DNA of 64,000 nt from Acidobacteriota bacterium (GCA_017307505.1 JAFKEE010000018.1:308737-372736), one strand, 5' to 3'. Positions 42,615-52,389 are shown, numbered from the stretch's first letter. Notes: generated by a model not told the origin, from the sequence alone. Program-made: numbers and translations.

Positions 42615-43123
42615 TCTTCGAGGAATCCCGCCGCCGTCAGCAGCACGCCCAATTGGGCGCCATCGCCCGGAGAGACCCAGGGTTTATCGATAGTGGCCGT
42701 CAGCGTCAATTCACCCCGAAGTCCCTCCTGAACCGGCGCTCGGAATCGATAGGCCGCCGCATGATCGCAGCGCAGGGACCCGGCCCTCTGCCCGTTCACC
42801 TCAAACGTGAGCGTGATGGGGCCCGTGTCTTTGAGCGTCGCCTCCGCCACCTCGAAGTCGAAACCTGCCAACCACTTGCCCTCGTGGGGCAGAGTGCAGC
42901 GCACGGCCGGCTGGGTTGCCGTCCAACGCTTCCATCCATTGCTGGCTATGTCTTTGTGAATGAAGGAATTGGCGCGAGGCTCGCTCATCGCCACAAAACA
43001 TGGGCGCTCAGGAGGATCCGGAGCTGCAACCCTCTCCAGTTGTTCAGGGATCGGAACAAACTGCGGCGCGCGCGAGCATCCGGCCAGAACACCGGCGAAC
43101 ACCAGTACCGCTGCGCACCGCAT
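42611..43123 (-). CDS. Lipoprotein of unknown function
   Basis: A 170-residue protein with a lipoprotein signal: MRCAAVLVFAGVLAGCSRAP, with Cys16 after LAG as the acylation site. The rest is beta-rich without recognised motifs (TLTFEVNGQRAGSLRCDHAA, LRGELTLTATIDKPWVSPGD) and looks like a carbohydrate-binding-type sandwich. It lies 5 bp after the beta-propeller gene and overlaps the next membrane-protein gene by 4 bp, so it belongs to the same translational unit. No function can be assigned. Confidence 0.72.
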   Translation of the reverse strand: MRCAAVLVFAGVLAGCSRAPQFVPIPEQLERVAAPDPPERPCFVAMSEPRANSFIHKDIASNGWKRWTATQPAVRCTLPHEGKWLAGFDFEVAEATLKDTGPITLTFEVNGQRAGSLRCDHAAAYRFRAPVQEGLRGELTLTATIDKPWVSPGDGAQLGVLLTAAGFLEE

Positions 43124-43128
43124 GGGGA

Positions 43129-45363
43129 TCAGCGCAGGACAAGCCGCGCCAGGCCAGGATTTCCAGCCGAATCAAAGACCCTGACGACCACGCTGTGCTC
43201 ACCGGAAATGGCGTTGAACCGGACGATGAAACGCTCCTGCTTGCTGTCCGCGATGCCGTCGGCCGCGTCCATCAATTTCCAGGCGGAGCCGTCGAACGAG
43301 AACTCGCCACGCCGGACCGGCGAATGAGCGTCCGTCGCGTCGACGTCAATCTCGATCTGGTTGCCGTTCACGCGCGGCGTGCCCATCGAGACGCTGGGCG
43401 GTGTCTGGTCGATCAGCACAGGCTGGCTGACCAGTTCCCCTTCGCGAGCCGAAGCCGGACTATTCGCCAGCCGGTCTGAGGCGAGGACCCGGAAGAAATA
43501 GCGGCCATCGGCGAAGATCTCGGTCTCCTGCATGTAGGTGTTGTCGGAGATCTCACTTTTCAACAACTTCCAGGTCTGCTCGTCCTCGGCACGGTACCAC
43601 AGCGAATAGATGAGTTTGTCGCCGTCCGGGTCGTCAGCCTGCCAGGCGATGAAGAGCTGTGGAGTGCCGCTGCGGCTGATGTTCTGGGTGGGTGTGCCGC
43701 TACTGGTGGCCGCGCCAGAGTCGCCCGAATCCGTCACCGTAATGCTGTAGGAAACCGGGGTCTGCGGAGCAGCGGCAGCCGTCTTCTGGGCCGAGGCCAC
43801 CCACTGCGGAGTCACCTGGACACTACGCACTACCGGCCGTCCGTTCTGTGGCTGGTAACTCACGGAAACAGAGTCGAGCAGCGGGGACTGGCCGTTGACG
43901 GGCTGGAACTCGGCCTGCCACTGGATGTAGCGCGCATTGGGGCTGGAAACGAGGGCTTTGGCCAAGTCCGAGACCGGTTCGGACCACTCGCTCCAGGTGC
44001 GGTCCGGCCGCGCCGAATTGCCGGCGCGCGTCCGGAAGCTCATCTTGCCGGCGGAGTTGTCCATCCGCCAGTCCATGCGGCCCCAGCGAGCGACGTTGCC
44101 CGCATCATGGACGGGCGACTCATAGATGCCCTTGGAAGTGGGCTGGTTGGAAAGCCGGTAGAGCCTGGCCTGATTGCTGGTGGCGGCCACGATGCCTTGG
44201 GCGGTAGGCAGCAGGCGGGTGGTCTCGGATTCGTGGGTCTCCAGCAGCAGCGTGGCCTTCAAGTCCTGGGAGAGGCGGTAGATGCGCCCGCGCTGGTCAG
44301 TGGAAAAGACCGGGTCGCCGTCTTTCAGGACGAGATCGAACACGTTCTCTTCCTTGGAGGACCAGACCGTCTCGACCATGTTGTCCGGGGCGATGCGGTA
44401 GAGCGCCGCCTTCTCCACTCCGGCGACATCGACGGGTGGGGGTGTGGGCGGAGTCTCGGCTCCGGTGGCGGCCGGCGGTTTCGCAGCCTCGGGTTTGGGT
44501 TTGATATCGACGCCCGCCTGGGCGTCGGAAGTGACGGTAATGGTGGAGGTTACGACGCCCTGAGGCTGCTGGCTGGTGGCCGCCGCGGCGGCCGCCTGAG
44601 CCTGCTTCTGGGCGAGAGCTCCGCCGAGCGCGGCGACATAGATGGAGCCGTCCGGCGCCAACACGATGGAACGGATCTCGGGCAGGCTGGAGTCGTAGAG
44701 AACAAAGGCTTTATCCTTGGCCTCAATGCGGAACAGGATGCCGTTCGGCTCCGTGCCGGCCAGTACCCGGCCGTTCGGGTCGATGGCCAGCGAAGTGACA
44801 TGGGTTTGGCCGGTTTCGTACCAGACTGAGCCCTTGCCGTCCGGGGTCACTCGCCACACCTGGCCCTGGTCGCCGGTGGCGGCATAGACGGCTCCGTCCG
44901 GACCGGCCGCCAAACCCCAGATGTACTTCGACCTGGGATTGAAGAACTCCGTCGCCTTGCCGCCCTCGATGCGATAGATGCGGCCGTCGGGGGAGGAGCC
45001 GGCGTACAGGCGGCCCTGGCTATCGAGCGCCAGAGCAAAGACTTCCGGCTGCTGGGAAGCCCAGACCACGGTGGGTTGGCCGCCCGGTTTTACCTGGTAG
45101 ACCCGGCCGCGGTGGCCGGTGGAAAAATAGATGGTTCCGTCAGGGGCGGCGATGACGCTCCAGATGCCGGCCTCACCGGTGGAGGCTAGAGTGTCGAGCG
45201 AGGGCGCGAGCGTCAGGCGGCCGTCGCGCGTCAGAGAAATGCCCTGGAACCGGCCCTTGATGAAGTCGGCGAAGGTGTTGCTTTCCCAGGCCGTGGAGCC
45301 ACCGGCCCAAAGGCTCGCCGTGGCCAGTGCGGCACACGGCAGGAGTCGTCTCAAGCGATTCAT
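43129..45363 (-). CDS. Exported beta-propeller protein with C-terminal Ig/Fn3-like modules
   Basis: This 744-residue protein has a signal peptide (LLPCAALATASLWAGGS) and an N-terminal propeller (residues about 60-400) of repeated units such as GIWSVIAAPDGTIYFSTGHR, EVFALALDSQGRLYAGSSPD, YIWGLAAGPDGAVYAATGDQ and HVTSLAIDPNGRVLAGTEPN, similar to SMP-30/NHL or Vgb-type blades. A low-complexity Ala/Gln/Pro segment (about 255-320) interrupts a blade. The C-terminal part has Ig-like strands (APQTPVSYSITVTDSGDSGA). It is probably a surface or periplasmic binding protein. Its ATG overlaps the TGA of the S55 peptidase gene. Confidence 0.78.
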   Translation of the reverse strand: MNRLRRLLPCAALATASLWAGGSTAWESNTFADFIKGRFQGISLTRDGRLTLAPSLDTLASTGEAGIWSVIAAPDGTIYFSTGHRGRVYQVKPGGQPTVVWASQQPEVFALALDSQGRLYAGSSPDGRIYRIEGGKATEFFNPRSKYIWGLAAGPDGAVYAATGDQGQVWRVTPDGKGSVWYETGQTHVTSLAIDPNGRVLAGTEPNGILFRIEAKDKAFVLYDSSLPEIRSIVLAPDGSIYVAALGGALAQKQAQAAAAAATSQQPQGVVTSTITVTSDAQAGVDIKPKPEAAKPPAATGAETPPTPPPVDVAGVEKAALYRIAPDNMVETVWSSKEENVFDLVLKDGDPVFSTDQRGRIYRLSQDLKATLLLETHESETTRLLPTAQGIVAATSNQARLYRLSNQPTSKGIYESPVHDAGNVARWGRMDWRMDNSAGKMSFRTRAGNSARPDRTWSEWSEPVSDLAKALVSSPNARYIQWQAEFQPVNGQSPLLDSVSVSYQPQNGRPVVRSVQVTPQWVASAQKTAAAAPQTPVSYSITVTDSGDSGAATSSGTPTQNISRSGTPQLFIAWQADDPDGDKLIYSLWYRAEDEQTWKLLKSEISDNTYMQETEIFADGRYFFRVLASDRLANSPASAREGELVSQPVLIDQTPPSVSMGTPRVNGNQIEIDVDATDAHSPVRRGEFSFDGSAWKLMDAADGIADSKQERFIVRFNAISGEHSVVVRVFDSAGNPGLARLVLR

Positions 45364-47111
45364 TCCTTTACATCCACTTGAACAGTCTTGGAACCGGAAA
45401 ACTGGAAGCCCGCGGAAGGCATCTCAATGGACGCCACCAGGGCGTTGGCCTGCTGAGTGGCGGTATGGCTCAGGGCCATCGCCATCGACGGCGGGGGGCT
45501 CGGCATGGTCTCGCCCTGAACCAGCCAGGAGGGTTGGGAGCGCCAGACCCTGAGGTAAGGCCGGTCGTTCGGATGGAGCCCGGTGAGGAAATCGTACAAC
45601 TGGGGCGCCGAGCGCGGCGGCGTGAGCAGAAACTGCTTGAAGTCGGAAAGATTGGCGGAAGGGCCGTCGGTCACCGTGAAATAGAGCGGGCCAACCGGGG
45701 CCCCGATGGGCACCTGGTACTTCGCCGTACGCGTCAGTTCCACGCCATGTTCCCCTGCGAAAGTCGCTGTAATTTCCACCGAGTCTCCCGGCCGGACCTC
45801 GCGTTCCGAGGCCCAGATGGAGTCCAACTGCAACTGCTTCTTCTCGTTGGATACCTCGATGTCGAGATCGAGGCCGCGCAGCTTCAGGGCATCGAAGCCG
45901 CTTTGAAGGACGGCGGAGACCGGCGCGGCGATCGCGGCGGATACCTGCTGGGGAGCGCCCAAATCCGCGGCATAGATATTGTCGAATTTGACGGCCGGGG
46001 CGCCATCCATGAGGACCTGACCGCGCAAGGTGATGGTGCTGACGCCAGTACTGCGCTCGGTTGCATCGATGGCCGAGAAGACCGCCATCTGGACCAGCAA
46101 GGGGGTGAAGAGGCGGTCTTCCACCATGTCCATCTTGTAGGACCATTCACGGGTCGACCCGCCGCGGCTCCTGACGCGAATGGCCAGCGGGATCATGTCT
46201 GCTTTCTTCCCCAATTCCCCTGAGATGGCGACGCTGCGGTCCTGTGTGATGGCGCCGAGCCACTCGCGCGGGGTGGAAATCTTGAAGGACTGATTGTTGC
46301 TGGCCAACAGGGTAATGACTTCGGAGCGCGCGAAGGGCATCTCCGTGTCACCGATCGCCAGGAAGCGATGGCCGAAGGCGTAGACGCGGTTGCCGTCGAG
46401 GTGGGTGACGGTGCCGTCGGCGCCGACGTTCAGGTCCCCCCGGACCAGTTGGACGCTGATCATCGAACCAGGCTCCAAGGGTACTTTGGAGGGGCCAGTG
46501 GCCTGGATGGCGCGGCCTCCTCCGGAGACGCCTTGGACCGGTTCCAGCCCGGCGGCCCGCAGGGCGGGGGCGAAATAGTCGACGGTGTTGCGGGTGAAGC
46601 CGCTGAGCCAGAAGGGAGTGGCGATCTCCATCAGGCGCTGGGGGCCGACTTCGAGGCCTTGGGACCGGGGCAGGACGTCGCGGCCGTCATAGGGGAAGCG
46701 AACCTCCGCGGTCTGCCGGGTGGAGGGGCTGACGGTGAGCATCTCCTCAATGGGGCGTATGCCGGCGATCGGCTCCTTGGAGAAAGGGAACGAGAGGGCG
46801 ACGGCCCCCATCAGCTTCCCGTTGTAATAGACAGGACTGCCGCTCATGCCCTGCATGACGCCGGTTTTTTCCAGGCCGGCTCCACTGAGGCGGGCGAGAA
46901 TGATGGATTGCTTGGGGCCGGCGTTTTCGAGGACGCCCAGCACTTCCACCTGAAAATCTTCGACTTTCATTCCCGCGAAAACACTGCGCCCGGTGGCTTT
47001 CATGCCGGGGTGGACTTCGCGGAGCGGGAGAATGCCGCCGGTCTGCGCCTGGAGGGCCGCAGCGAGCAATGGTACCAGGAAGATCGGGGAGGACCGGAGC
47101 ACGTTCACCAT
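45360..47111 (-). CDS. Exported S55 (SpoIVB-type) serine peptidase-like protein
   Basis: This 583-residue protein has a signal peptide (residues 1-23, LVPLLAAALQAQ) and an S55 peptidase domain (about 25-300). GVMQGMSGSPVYYNGKLMGA carries the catalytic Ser92 of GMSGSP, and VYAFGHRFLAIGDTEMPFAR supplies a candidate His. SpoIVB-type enzymes cleave substrates at the membrane in signalling; in acidobacteria such proteins occur outside sporulation. The remainder is beta-rich. ATG 47111 is used, since the upstream TTG lacks support. It heads a five-gene operon; its stop overlaps the next start as ATGA. A TATAAC -10-like sequence lies 36 bp upstream. Confidence 0.82.
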   Translation of the reverse strand: MVNVLRSSPIFLVPLLAAALQAQTGGILPLREVHPGMKATGRSVFAGMKVEDFQVEVLGVLENAGPKQSIILARLSGAGLEKTGVMQGMSGSPVYYNGKLMGAVALSFPFSKEPIAGIRPIEEMLTVSPSTRQTAEVRFPYDGRDVLPRSQGLEVGPQRLMEIATPFWLSGFTRNTVDYFAPALRAAGLEPVQGVSGGGRAIQATGPSKVPLEPGSMISVQLVRGDLNVGADGTVTHLDGNRVYAFGHRFLAIGDTEMPFARSEVITLLASNNQSFKISTPREWLGAITQDRSVAISGELGKKADMIPLAIRVRSRGGSTREWSYKMDMVEDRLFTPLLVQMAVFSAIDATERSTGVSTITLRGQVLMDGAPAVKFDNIYAADLGAPQQVSAAIAAPVSAVLQSGFDALKLRGLDLDIEVSNEKKQLQLDSIWASEREVRPGDSVEITATFAGEHGVELTRTAKYQVPIGAPVGPLYFTVTDGPSANLSDFKQFLLTPPRSAPQLYDFLTGLHPNDRPYLRVWRSQPSWLVQGETMPSPPPSMAMALSHTATQQANALVASIEMPSAGFQFSGSKTVQVDVKE

Positions 47112-47148
47112 TGTAGACGCCAACTTCGCGCAAAATGCTTCAGTGCGT

Positions 47149-47154
47149 TATAGT
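47149..47154 (+). promoter_or_regulatory. Probable -10 box of the tRNA-Cys gene
   Basis: TATAGT lies 25 bp before the tRNA 5' end, so transcription would start near 47161. A weak TTCGCG at 47125-47130 is the only -35 candidate. On the opposite strand TATAAC (47147-47152) overlaps it and could serve the S55 operon, which would make this a divergent promoter pair. Confidence 0.4.
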
Positions 47155-47178
47155 ATTAGCGTATCCTGCCACTGACGG

Positions 47179-47253
<75 letters not shown>

Positions 47254-47378
47254 ACAACTTTCGTTTATTCTCCCTCCGTCCTCTCTTTCCCTGCACGAAA
47301 CGACCGCTCGCGCGCGGCAACCGGCTGCTGGCTGATCTTCTTCCTGCACTGAGGGAAAGAGACCGTAGCCTGTAGTTC

Positions 47379-48419
47379 ATGTCGCGCACGAGCCCTATCC
47401 CTGCCCGCCTCTGCGGCGCTTTCCTTTTTCTGATGCCCCTGGCGTTGGGCCAGACAGCCCCCGCAGCCGGGCAGGTGCAGAGTTACGCCCTGACGGACGC
47501 CAGGGATCTCACCGGCCGCGGCGTGAAGCTCGAGCCGGTGGAGTATCTGGGCCGCAAGGCGGTGCGGGTCACGACGGACGAAACCGAGGATGGGCTGGCG
47601 TTCTTCAAGGGTCTGGAATTCCAGGACGGCACGATCGACCTCGACCTGGCCGTCAAACCGACGACCCCGCCCGGGGTGCGGATGCCAGGGTTCCTGGGTC
47701 TGGCCTTCCGGGCCCGGACCGATGGAGCTCACTACGAATTGTTCTATCTGCGCCCTGGGAATTCGAGCGCCGAAGATCAGGCCATGCGCAACCACTCGGT
47801 GCAGTACAGTGCGGGTCCCGACTTTGGATGGTACCGGCTGCGCCGCATGTGGCCGTGGGTCTATGAAGCCCATGCCGACCTGGCGCTGGAGAAATGGATC
47901 CACGTGAAGCTGGAAGTTTCGGGCCGCCGGGCGAAGCTGTTTGTGAACGGCTCCTCTGAGCCGGCGCTAGTCGTGGATGGGCTGAAGGGCGAAGATCTGA
48001 AGGGGCAGGTGGCATTGTGGGGCTATGCGGGGGAGGAGAGCTACTTCTCCAACCTGAAGGTCACGCATGCGAAGGCGCAGCCGCTGTCGAACGGTGGGGA
48101 GGCCGGCGGCGAATGGACTGTGAAGTGCACGAGCGATTCAGGGGTCTTCCAGGGATTGATGAAGCTGGAGCGGGCGGGTGGCAAGGTGAAAGGGACCTGG
48201 ACGGGTTCATTCGGAAGCGATCTGCCCGTGGAAGGGACCTGGCGCGACGGTTATGTCGAGCTGACCCTGCGCGGGGAGTGGAAGCCTGTTGGGCCGAAGG
48301 ATCCGCCCGGCGCTGCCGTGGCTACCCTGGCCGGCTGGATCGACGGCAATACGGCCAAGGGCCGGATGAAGGTGGCCGACCGGGCGGACGGGCAGTGGAT
48401 GGCGGAGCGCAAGCAATAG
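47379..48419 (+). CDS. Exported DUF1080/LamG-like protein
   Basis: This 346-residue protein has a signal peptide (LCGAFLFLMPLALGQTA) and a jelly-roll domain (residues about 60-235): GLEFQDGTIDLDLAV, PGFLGLAFRARTDGAHYELF, YLRPGN, KWIHVKLEVSGRRAKLFVNG and LWGYAGEESYFSNLKV. This is the pattern of DUF1080/concanavalin-like glycan-binding or glycan-lytic domains. The last 100 residues form a second beta-rich module (KLERAGGKVKGTWTGSFGSD). A role in polysaccharide binding is likely but not proven. It stands alone after the tRNA, followed by a long hairpin. Confidence 0.75.
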   Translation: MSRTSPIPARLCGAFLFLMPLALGQTAPAAGQVQSYALTDARDLTGRGVKLEPVEYLGRKAVRVTTDETEDGLAFFKGLEFQDGTIDLDLAVKPTTPPGVRMPGFLGLAFRARTDGAHYELFYLRPGNSSAEDQAMRNHSVQYSAGPDFGWYRLRRMWPWVYEAHADLALEKWIHVKLEVSGRRAKLFVNGSSEPALVVDGLKGEDLKGQVALWGYAGEESYFSNLKVTHAKAQPLSNGGEAGGEWTVKCTSDSGVFQGLMKLERAGGKVKGTWTGSFGSDLPVEGTWRDGYVELTLRGEWKPVGPKDPPGAAVATLAGWIDGNTAKGRMKVADRADGQWMAERKQ

Positions 48420-48448
48420 ACGACGGTATTGGTGTAACAGCAAACCAC

Positions 48449-48490
48449 TTCTCCTGGCCGCGAGGGGGACCTATCGAGCGGCCAGGAGAA
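48449..48490 (+). terminator. Strong hairpin after the DUF1080-like gene
   Basis: TTCTCCTGGCCGC (48449-48461) pairs perfectly with GCGGCCAGGAGAA (48478-48490), a 13-bp stem with a 16-nt loop, 29 bp after the stop codon. It is followed by TAAATAGCA rather than a T-run, so termination may need Rho or the hairpin may protect the 3' end. Confidence 0.55.
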
Positions 48491-48870
48491 TAAATAGCAA
48501 TTCAGAGCTGTCCACCCGGAATCCCCAGCGGGAGCGATGGATTTCTCAACTCCAAAGAATCCCTGAAAGAACCTACCGAATGATGGCCAATGAACACATG
48601 GCCTCGTTCATTTTGCGTGAGCCGGTTCACGAAGAGCCCATTAATTGCTAATCAGATTCTTATCTCCTGTTATATAAGTAACGTGTTTGCAATGAGATGG
48701 CCAATCTGTTTTAGGAAGTAATTTTTCCATTGACGCCCTCATTTAGTCGCACTAGTATGTATCTGCTATTCCGTCCGGGATGACGGGTCTGGGGTCCTTG
48801 AGGCAGGTTCGCGGAATCCCTCCAGGAGAATCGGACGGAACACAGTAGCTATGGGGTTCGCGAAAGGGGC
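48491..48870. other. AT-rich regulatory stretch upstream of the TonB-dependent receptor
   Basis: I find no gene here. The segment from 48600 to 48770 is clearly richer in A and T than the rest of the window and carries a good promoter at 48730-48758. That leaves a 5' leader of about 105 nt before the receptor gene. Confidence 0.6.
48730..48758 (+). promoter_or_regulatory. Sigma-70-type promoter of the TonB-dependent receptor
   Basis: TTGACG (48730-48735) and TAGTAT (48753-48758) are separated by 17 bp. The match is 5/6 at -35 and 4/6 at -10. The predicted transcription start is near 48765. Confidence 0.6.
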
Positions 48871-51800
48871 ATGTTTTCGATGACCAAGTCGCTCAAAATC
48901 ACCATCGCAGTGATTGCTGTCGCACTCTTGGCCGGGGCTCTCCAGGCGCAGTCGGTCTTCGCAACGCTTACCGGCATTGTTTCAGACCCCGCACAGGCAG
49001 TCATCCCGAACGCCAAAGTCACCTTGAAGAATTCAGCTTCGGGTGACGTTCGAACGACGATGACGAATTCGGAAGGGTATTACACCTTTGCCTCTGTTCC
49101 GATCGGAACATACGCCCTGACCATTGAAGCGAACGGATTCCAGACCTCCAAGTTGGACGGGCTCGCTTTTTCCGGCGCGGACAAGCGCAATGTGGATGTC
49201 TCCTTGAAGGTCGGTTCGACCTCGGAGACGGTGGAAGTCTCGAGCATGGCGGACATCGTGGCTCCGGTGGATTCCGGTGAGAAATCGGCCACGTTGAATG
49301 TGAAGCAGTTGCAGGACTTCTCGGTGGTGGGCCGCAGCGCGGCCGAGTTCATCAAGATCATGCCGGGGTTTGCGATCGCGGGCACGGGCACGGAAAATCG
49401 CGCGAACTTCACAGGTGAGACGATCGGCATCAACGGCAACGGCGACGGCGGCAGCCAGAGCGCCTTCAACGGCGCTTACAGCGTCAACGGCCTGCCGGGC
49501 GGGTCCTTGGACATCACGGCGGACGGCGCGCACGTATCGGATCCGGGCTGCAACTGCGCGACGCCGGTGAATCCGAACACGGACATGATCCAGGAGTTCA
49601 AGGTGCTGACCTCGAACTTCGGCGCGGAGAACCAGAAGGGGCCGGCGGTGGTGAGCAGCGTGGCGAAGTCGGGCGGCCGTGATTTCCACGGCGGCGCCTA
49701 TTTGTACGCGCGGCACTATGCGATGAACGCCAACGACTGGTTGAACAACCGCCTGGGCCTGCCGAAGCCGGAGAACAAGTACTTCTTTCCTGGCGGCAAC
49801 ATCAGCGGCCCGGTTCTGATTCCTGGAACGAACTTCAATAAGAATCGCGACAAGTTGTTCTTCTTCGCGGGCTACGAGTATTACAACCAGAGGCTGGATA
49901 CCGGCGTATTGCGCGCCACGGTGCCGACGGCAGGCATGCGGACGGGCGATTTCAGCCCCGCTCAGCTGGCAGGACTCGGCAACATCACGTCATCGGGCGG
50001 ACCGCCGCAGCAGATCACGGATCCGACCATCCCCGGCGGGATCATCCCCTCCAGCCGGATTGACAAAGGTGGCCAGGCATTGATGAACCTGCTGCCGATG
50101 CCGAATGCGAATCCGAATGCGAATGGCGGCTACAACTACGTCCAGCAGATCAACTTCAACCAGAACAGCAACCAGTTCATGACCAGGGTGGACTACAGCA
50201 TCAGCGATTCGACGAAGCTGTTTGTCCGCTACAACCGCCAGTGGGAAAACCAGCAGTTCCCGGTGGGCCTGTGGTGGCGCAACGGCAACCAGGTGCCGTA
50301 TCCGACGCCGGTAATCGGCCGGAACAGCTCCGACTCGATTTCAGCGAGCCTGACGCATGTGTTCTCGCCCACGCTGACGAATGAGCTGGTGGTTGCCTAC
50401 ACGAGCATCAAGTTCCCGAACGTATTCGAGGACCCCTCGAAGGTGGACCGCACGAATGTGGGCTACCCCTATAAGGGCCTATGGAAGAACGGCGTGGCGC
50501 AGATTCCTTCGTTCACCGGCTGGGGTGGTGAGATGGCGACCATCCTGAACCCGGGCGGTTTCGAAGTGGGTGGCAGCCGCGGCCTGTTCGCCGACAAGTA
50601 CCTGCCGACGATTTCCGACAACGTTTCGAAGGTGTGGGGTACGCATACCGCCAAGTTCGGCGCGTTCTACGAATACATCCGGAACAATCAGCCGGCGAAT
50701 GGCAACACGAACGGGCAGATTGTGTACTCCAACACGGCTGTCAATTCCAGTGGCAGCGTGTACGGCGACATGATTCTGGGCCGAGTGGGCGGCTACAACG
50801 AGCAGAGTTTCAATCGCCTGAACGATATCTCGTACACGACGTTTGAAGCGTTTGCGCAGGATAGCTGGAAGGTGACGCGGCGATGGACGCTTGAATACGG
50901 CCTGCGCATTTCGCACTTCGGTCCGTGGTCCGACAGGACGGGCGCGGGGTATTCGATCTTTGATATCAACCGCTACAACCCGAACGCTCCGGCGCTGGAT
51001 TACTCCGGATTCTTCTGGCACTCGCGGGATAAGAACGTGCCGCTATCGGGCTTCCCGAGCCGTGCGCTGTACTATGCTCCGCGCGTGGGCGGCGCCTTCG
51101 ACCTGTTCGGAAGCGGCAAGACGGTGCTCCGCGGCGGGTGGGGCCGCTATTACTTCCACTCGGCGCAGTTCACCAGCGGCCTGGATGTTTCGGCCGGTGT
51201 GAAAGCGTACAGCTTCCCGAACCCAACGACTTTAGCCGCGATCGATGCGTTCACTCCGGGCTTAGGCGACCGGCTGGGCGCGCAGGCGGTGGATAGCCTG
51301 GACGATCAGTCGCCCTGGTCAGACAGTTACAGTTTCACGGTGTCGCAGCGCACGCCGTTTTCCGGACTGCTGGAACTGGCGTATGTCGGCAACCGCAGCG
51401 GCGCGTTGCTGAACACCGGCGGTCCCGGCAACAACCTGAACGCGGTGCCGGCCGGCGCTCTGTTGAAAGCGGGGATCGGGGATCCCAATGCGGCGGCGTA
51501 TGATTCGTTCCGGCCGATCGCAGGCTTCCAGGATCTGCGCATCAACACGCACGGCCTGTACCAGAACTACAATTCGTTCCAGGCTACATGGCTGAGGACG
51601 AAGGGCCGGTACAACCTGAATCTGAACTACACCTATGGCAAGAGTCTGGGCATCGTAGGCAATTACGATGAGTTCAATCAGCGCAACAATTACGGCCTGA
51701 TGCCGGGCGACCGCCGCCAACTGTTCAATGCGGCTTACTCGGTGGAAGTTGGCAATCCGTTGAAGGGCAATAAGCTTGCGGGCGGAGTCGTCAACGGCTG

Positions 51801-52326
51801 GCAGATCTCGGGCATTGCCCAGGTGCAGAGCGGGATCAACGATCTGGCGAACACCAGCTACAACTTCAACATGGATACGGCCGGTTATAAACTGCCCAAC
51901 GGTTACAACCTGAGCGCGCGTACCATCAATGGCACGGACAGCATTGCGCTACGCCCGACATATACTTGTCCGGGCAACAGCGGACTGGGTCCGCATCAGT
52001 TCGTCAATGGCAATTGCTTTGCGCTCCCCACGGGGCCGGGTGGCAACGGGCCGACCATCGGCCCGGGCATCTACGGACCCGCGTTCATGAACTTCGACCT
52101 CGGATTGTTCAAGAACTTCCAGTTGAGCGAATCGAAGAAGATCCAAATTCGCTTCAACGGGTATAACTTCCTGAATCATCCGCTGTACACGTTTGTGAAC
52201 GGCTCGAACAACCTGAAGCTCATCTACGATCCGAATACGGGCAAGATTTCGAACCCGAACTTCGGCATCACGACAGAGAAACAGGGCCGGCGCATTGTGC
52301 AGGTGGCGATCAAATTCTACTTCTAG
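48871..52326 (+). CDS. TonB-dependent receptor with N-terminal carboxypeptidase-regulatory domain (Oar-like)
   Basis: This 1151-residue outer-membrane protein has a signal peptide (AVIAVALLAGALQAQS), an N-terminal carboxypeptidase-regulatory-like beta sandwich (residues about 30-110: TLTGIVSDPAQAVIPNAKVT, EGYYTFASVPIGTYALTIEA), a plug domain (about 120-270, with NADSC-free YSVNGLPGGSLDITADGAHV) and a long beta-barrel ending in VQVAIKFYF, whose terminal aromatic is the outer-membrane assembly signal. Acidobacteria carry many of these, thought to take up oligosaccharides. It has its own promoter and terminator and stands as a single gene. The ATG at 48871 follows AAAGGGG; an alternative ATG is at 48880. 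Confidence 0.93.
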   Translation: MFSMTKSLKITIAVIAVALLAGALQAQSVFATLTGIVSDPAQAVIPNAKVTLKNSASGDVRTTMTNSEGYYTFASVPIGTYALTIEANGFQTSKLDGLAFSGADKRNVDVSLKVGSTSETVEVSSMADIVAPVDSGEKSATLNVKQLQDFSVVGRSAAEFIKIMPGFAIAGTGTENRANFTGETIGINGNGDGGSQSAFNGAYSVNGLPGGSLDITADGAHVSDPGCNCATPVNPNTDMIQEFKVLTSNFGAENQKGPAVVSSVAKSGGRDFHGGAYLYARHYAMNANDWLNNRLGLPKPENKYFFPGGNISGPVLIPGTNFNKNRDKLFFFAGYEYYNQRLDTGVLRATVPTAGMRTGDFSPAQLAGLGNITSSGGPPQQITDPTIPGGIIPSSRIDKGGQALMNLLPMPNANPNANGGYNYVQQINFNQNSNQFMTRVDYSISDSTKLFVRYNRQWENQQFPVGLWWRNGNQVPYPTPVIGRNSSDSISASLTHVFSPTLTNELVVAYTSIKFPNVFEDPSKVDRTNVGYPYKGLWKNGVAQIPSFTGWGGEMATILNPGGFEVGGSRGLFADKYLPTISDNVSKVWGTHTAKFGAFYEYIRNNQPANGNTNGQIVYSNTAVNSSGSVYGDMILGRVGGYNEQSFNRLNDISYTTFEAFAQDSWKVTRRWTLEYGLRISHFGPWSDRTGAGYSIFDINRYNPNAPALDYSGFFWHSRDKNVPLSGFPSRALYYAPRVGGAFDLFGSGKTVLRGGWGRYYFHSAQFTSGLDVSAGVKAYSFPNPTTLAAIDAFTPGLGDRLGAQAVDSLDDQSPWSDSYSFTVSQRTPFSGLLELAYVGNRSGALLNTGGPGNNLNAVPAGALLKAGIGDPNAAAYDSFRPIAGFQDLRINTHGLYQNYNSFQATWLRTKGRYNLNLNYTYGKSLGIVGNYDEFNQRNNYGLMPGDRRQLFNAAYSVEVGNPLKGNKLAGGVVNGWQISGIAQVQSGINDLANTSYNFNMDTAGYKLPNGYNLSARTINGTDSIALRPTYTCPGNSGLGPHQFVNGNCFALPTGPGGNGPTIGPGIYGPAFMNFDLGLFKNFQLSESKKIQIRFNGYNFLNHPLYTFVNGSNNLKLIYDPNTGKISNPNFGITTEKQGRRIVQVAIKFYF

Positions 52327-52360
52327 GACTGAGCAACCCGCAGTGCAACGATTGCTTCGG

Positions 52361-52389
52361 AACGGGGTGGCTGCGGCCACCCCGTTTTT
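52361..52389 (+). terminator. Intrinsic terminator of the TonB-dependent receptor gene
   Basis: AACGGGGTGGC (52361-52371) and GCCACCCCGTT (52376-52386) form a perfect 11-bp GC-rich stem with a TGCG tetraloop, followed by TTTTT (52385-52389). This is a textbook Rho-independent terminator, 35 bp after the stop codon. Confidence 0.9.

Noticed and set aside
48491-48870. A small RNA or riboswitch in the AT-rich leader of the receptor gene
   Set aside because: A promoter is visible, but I found no conserved riboswitch core and no second terminator that would define a short RNA.
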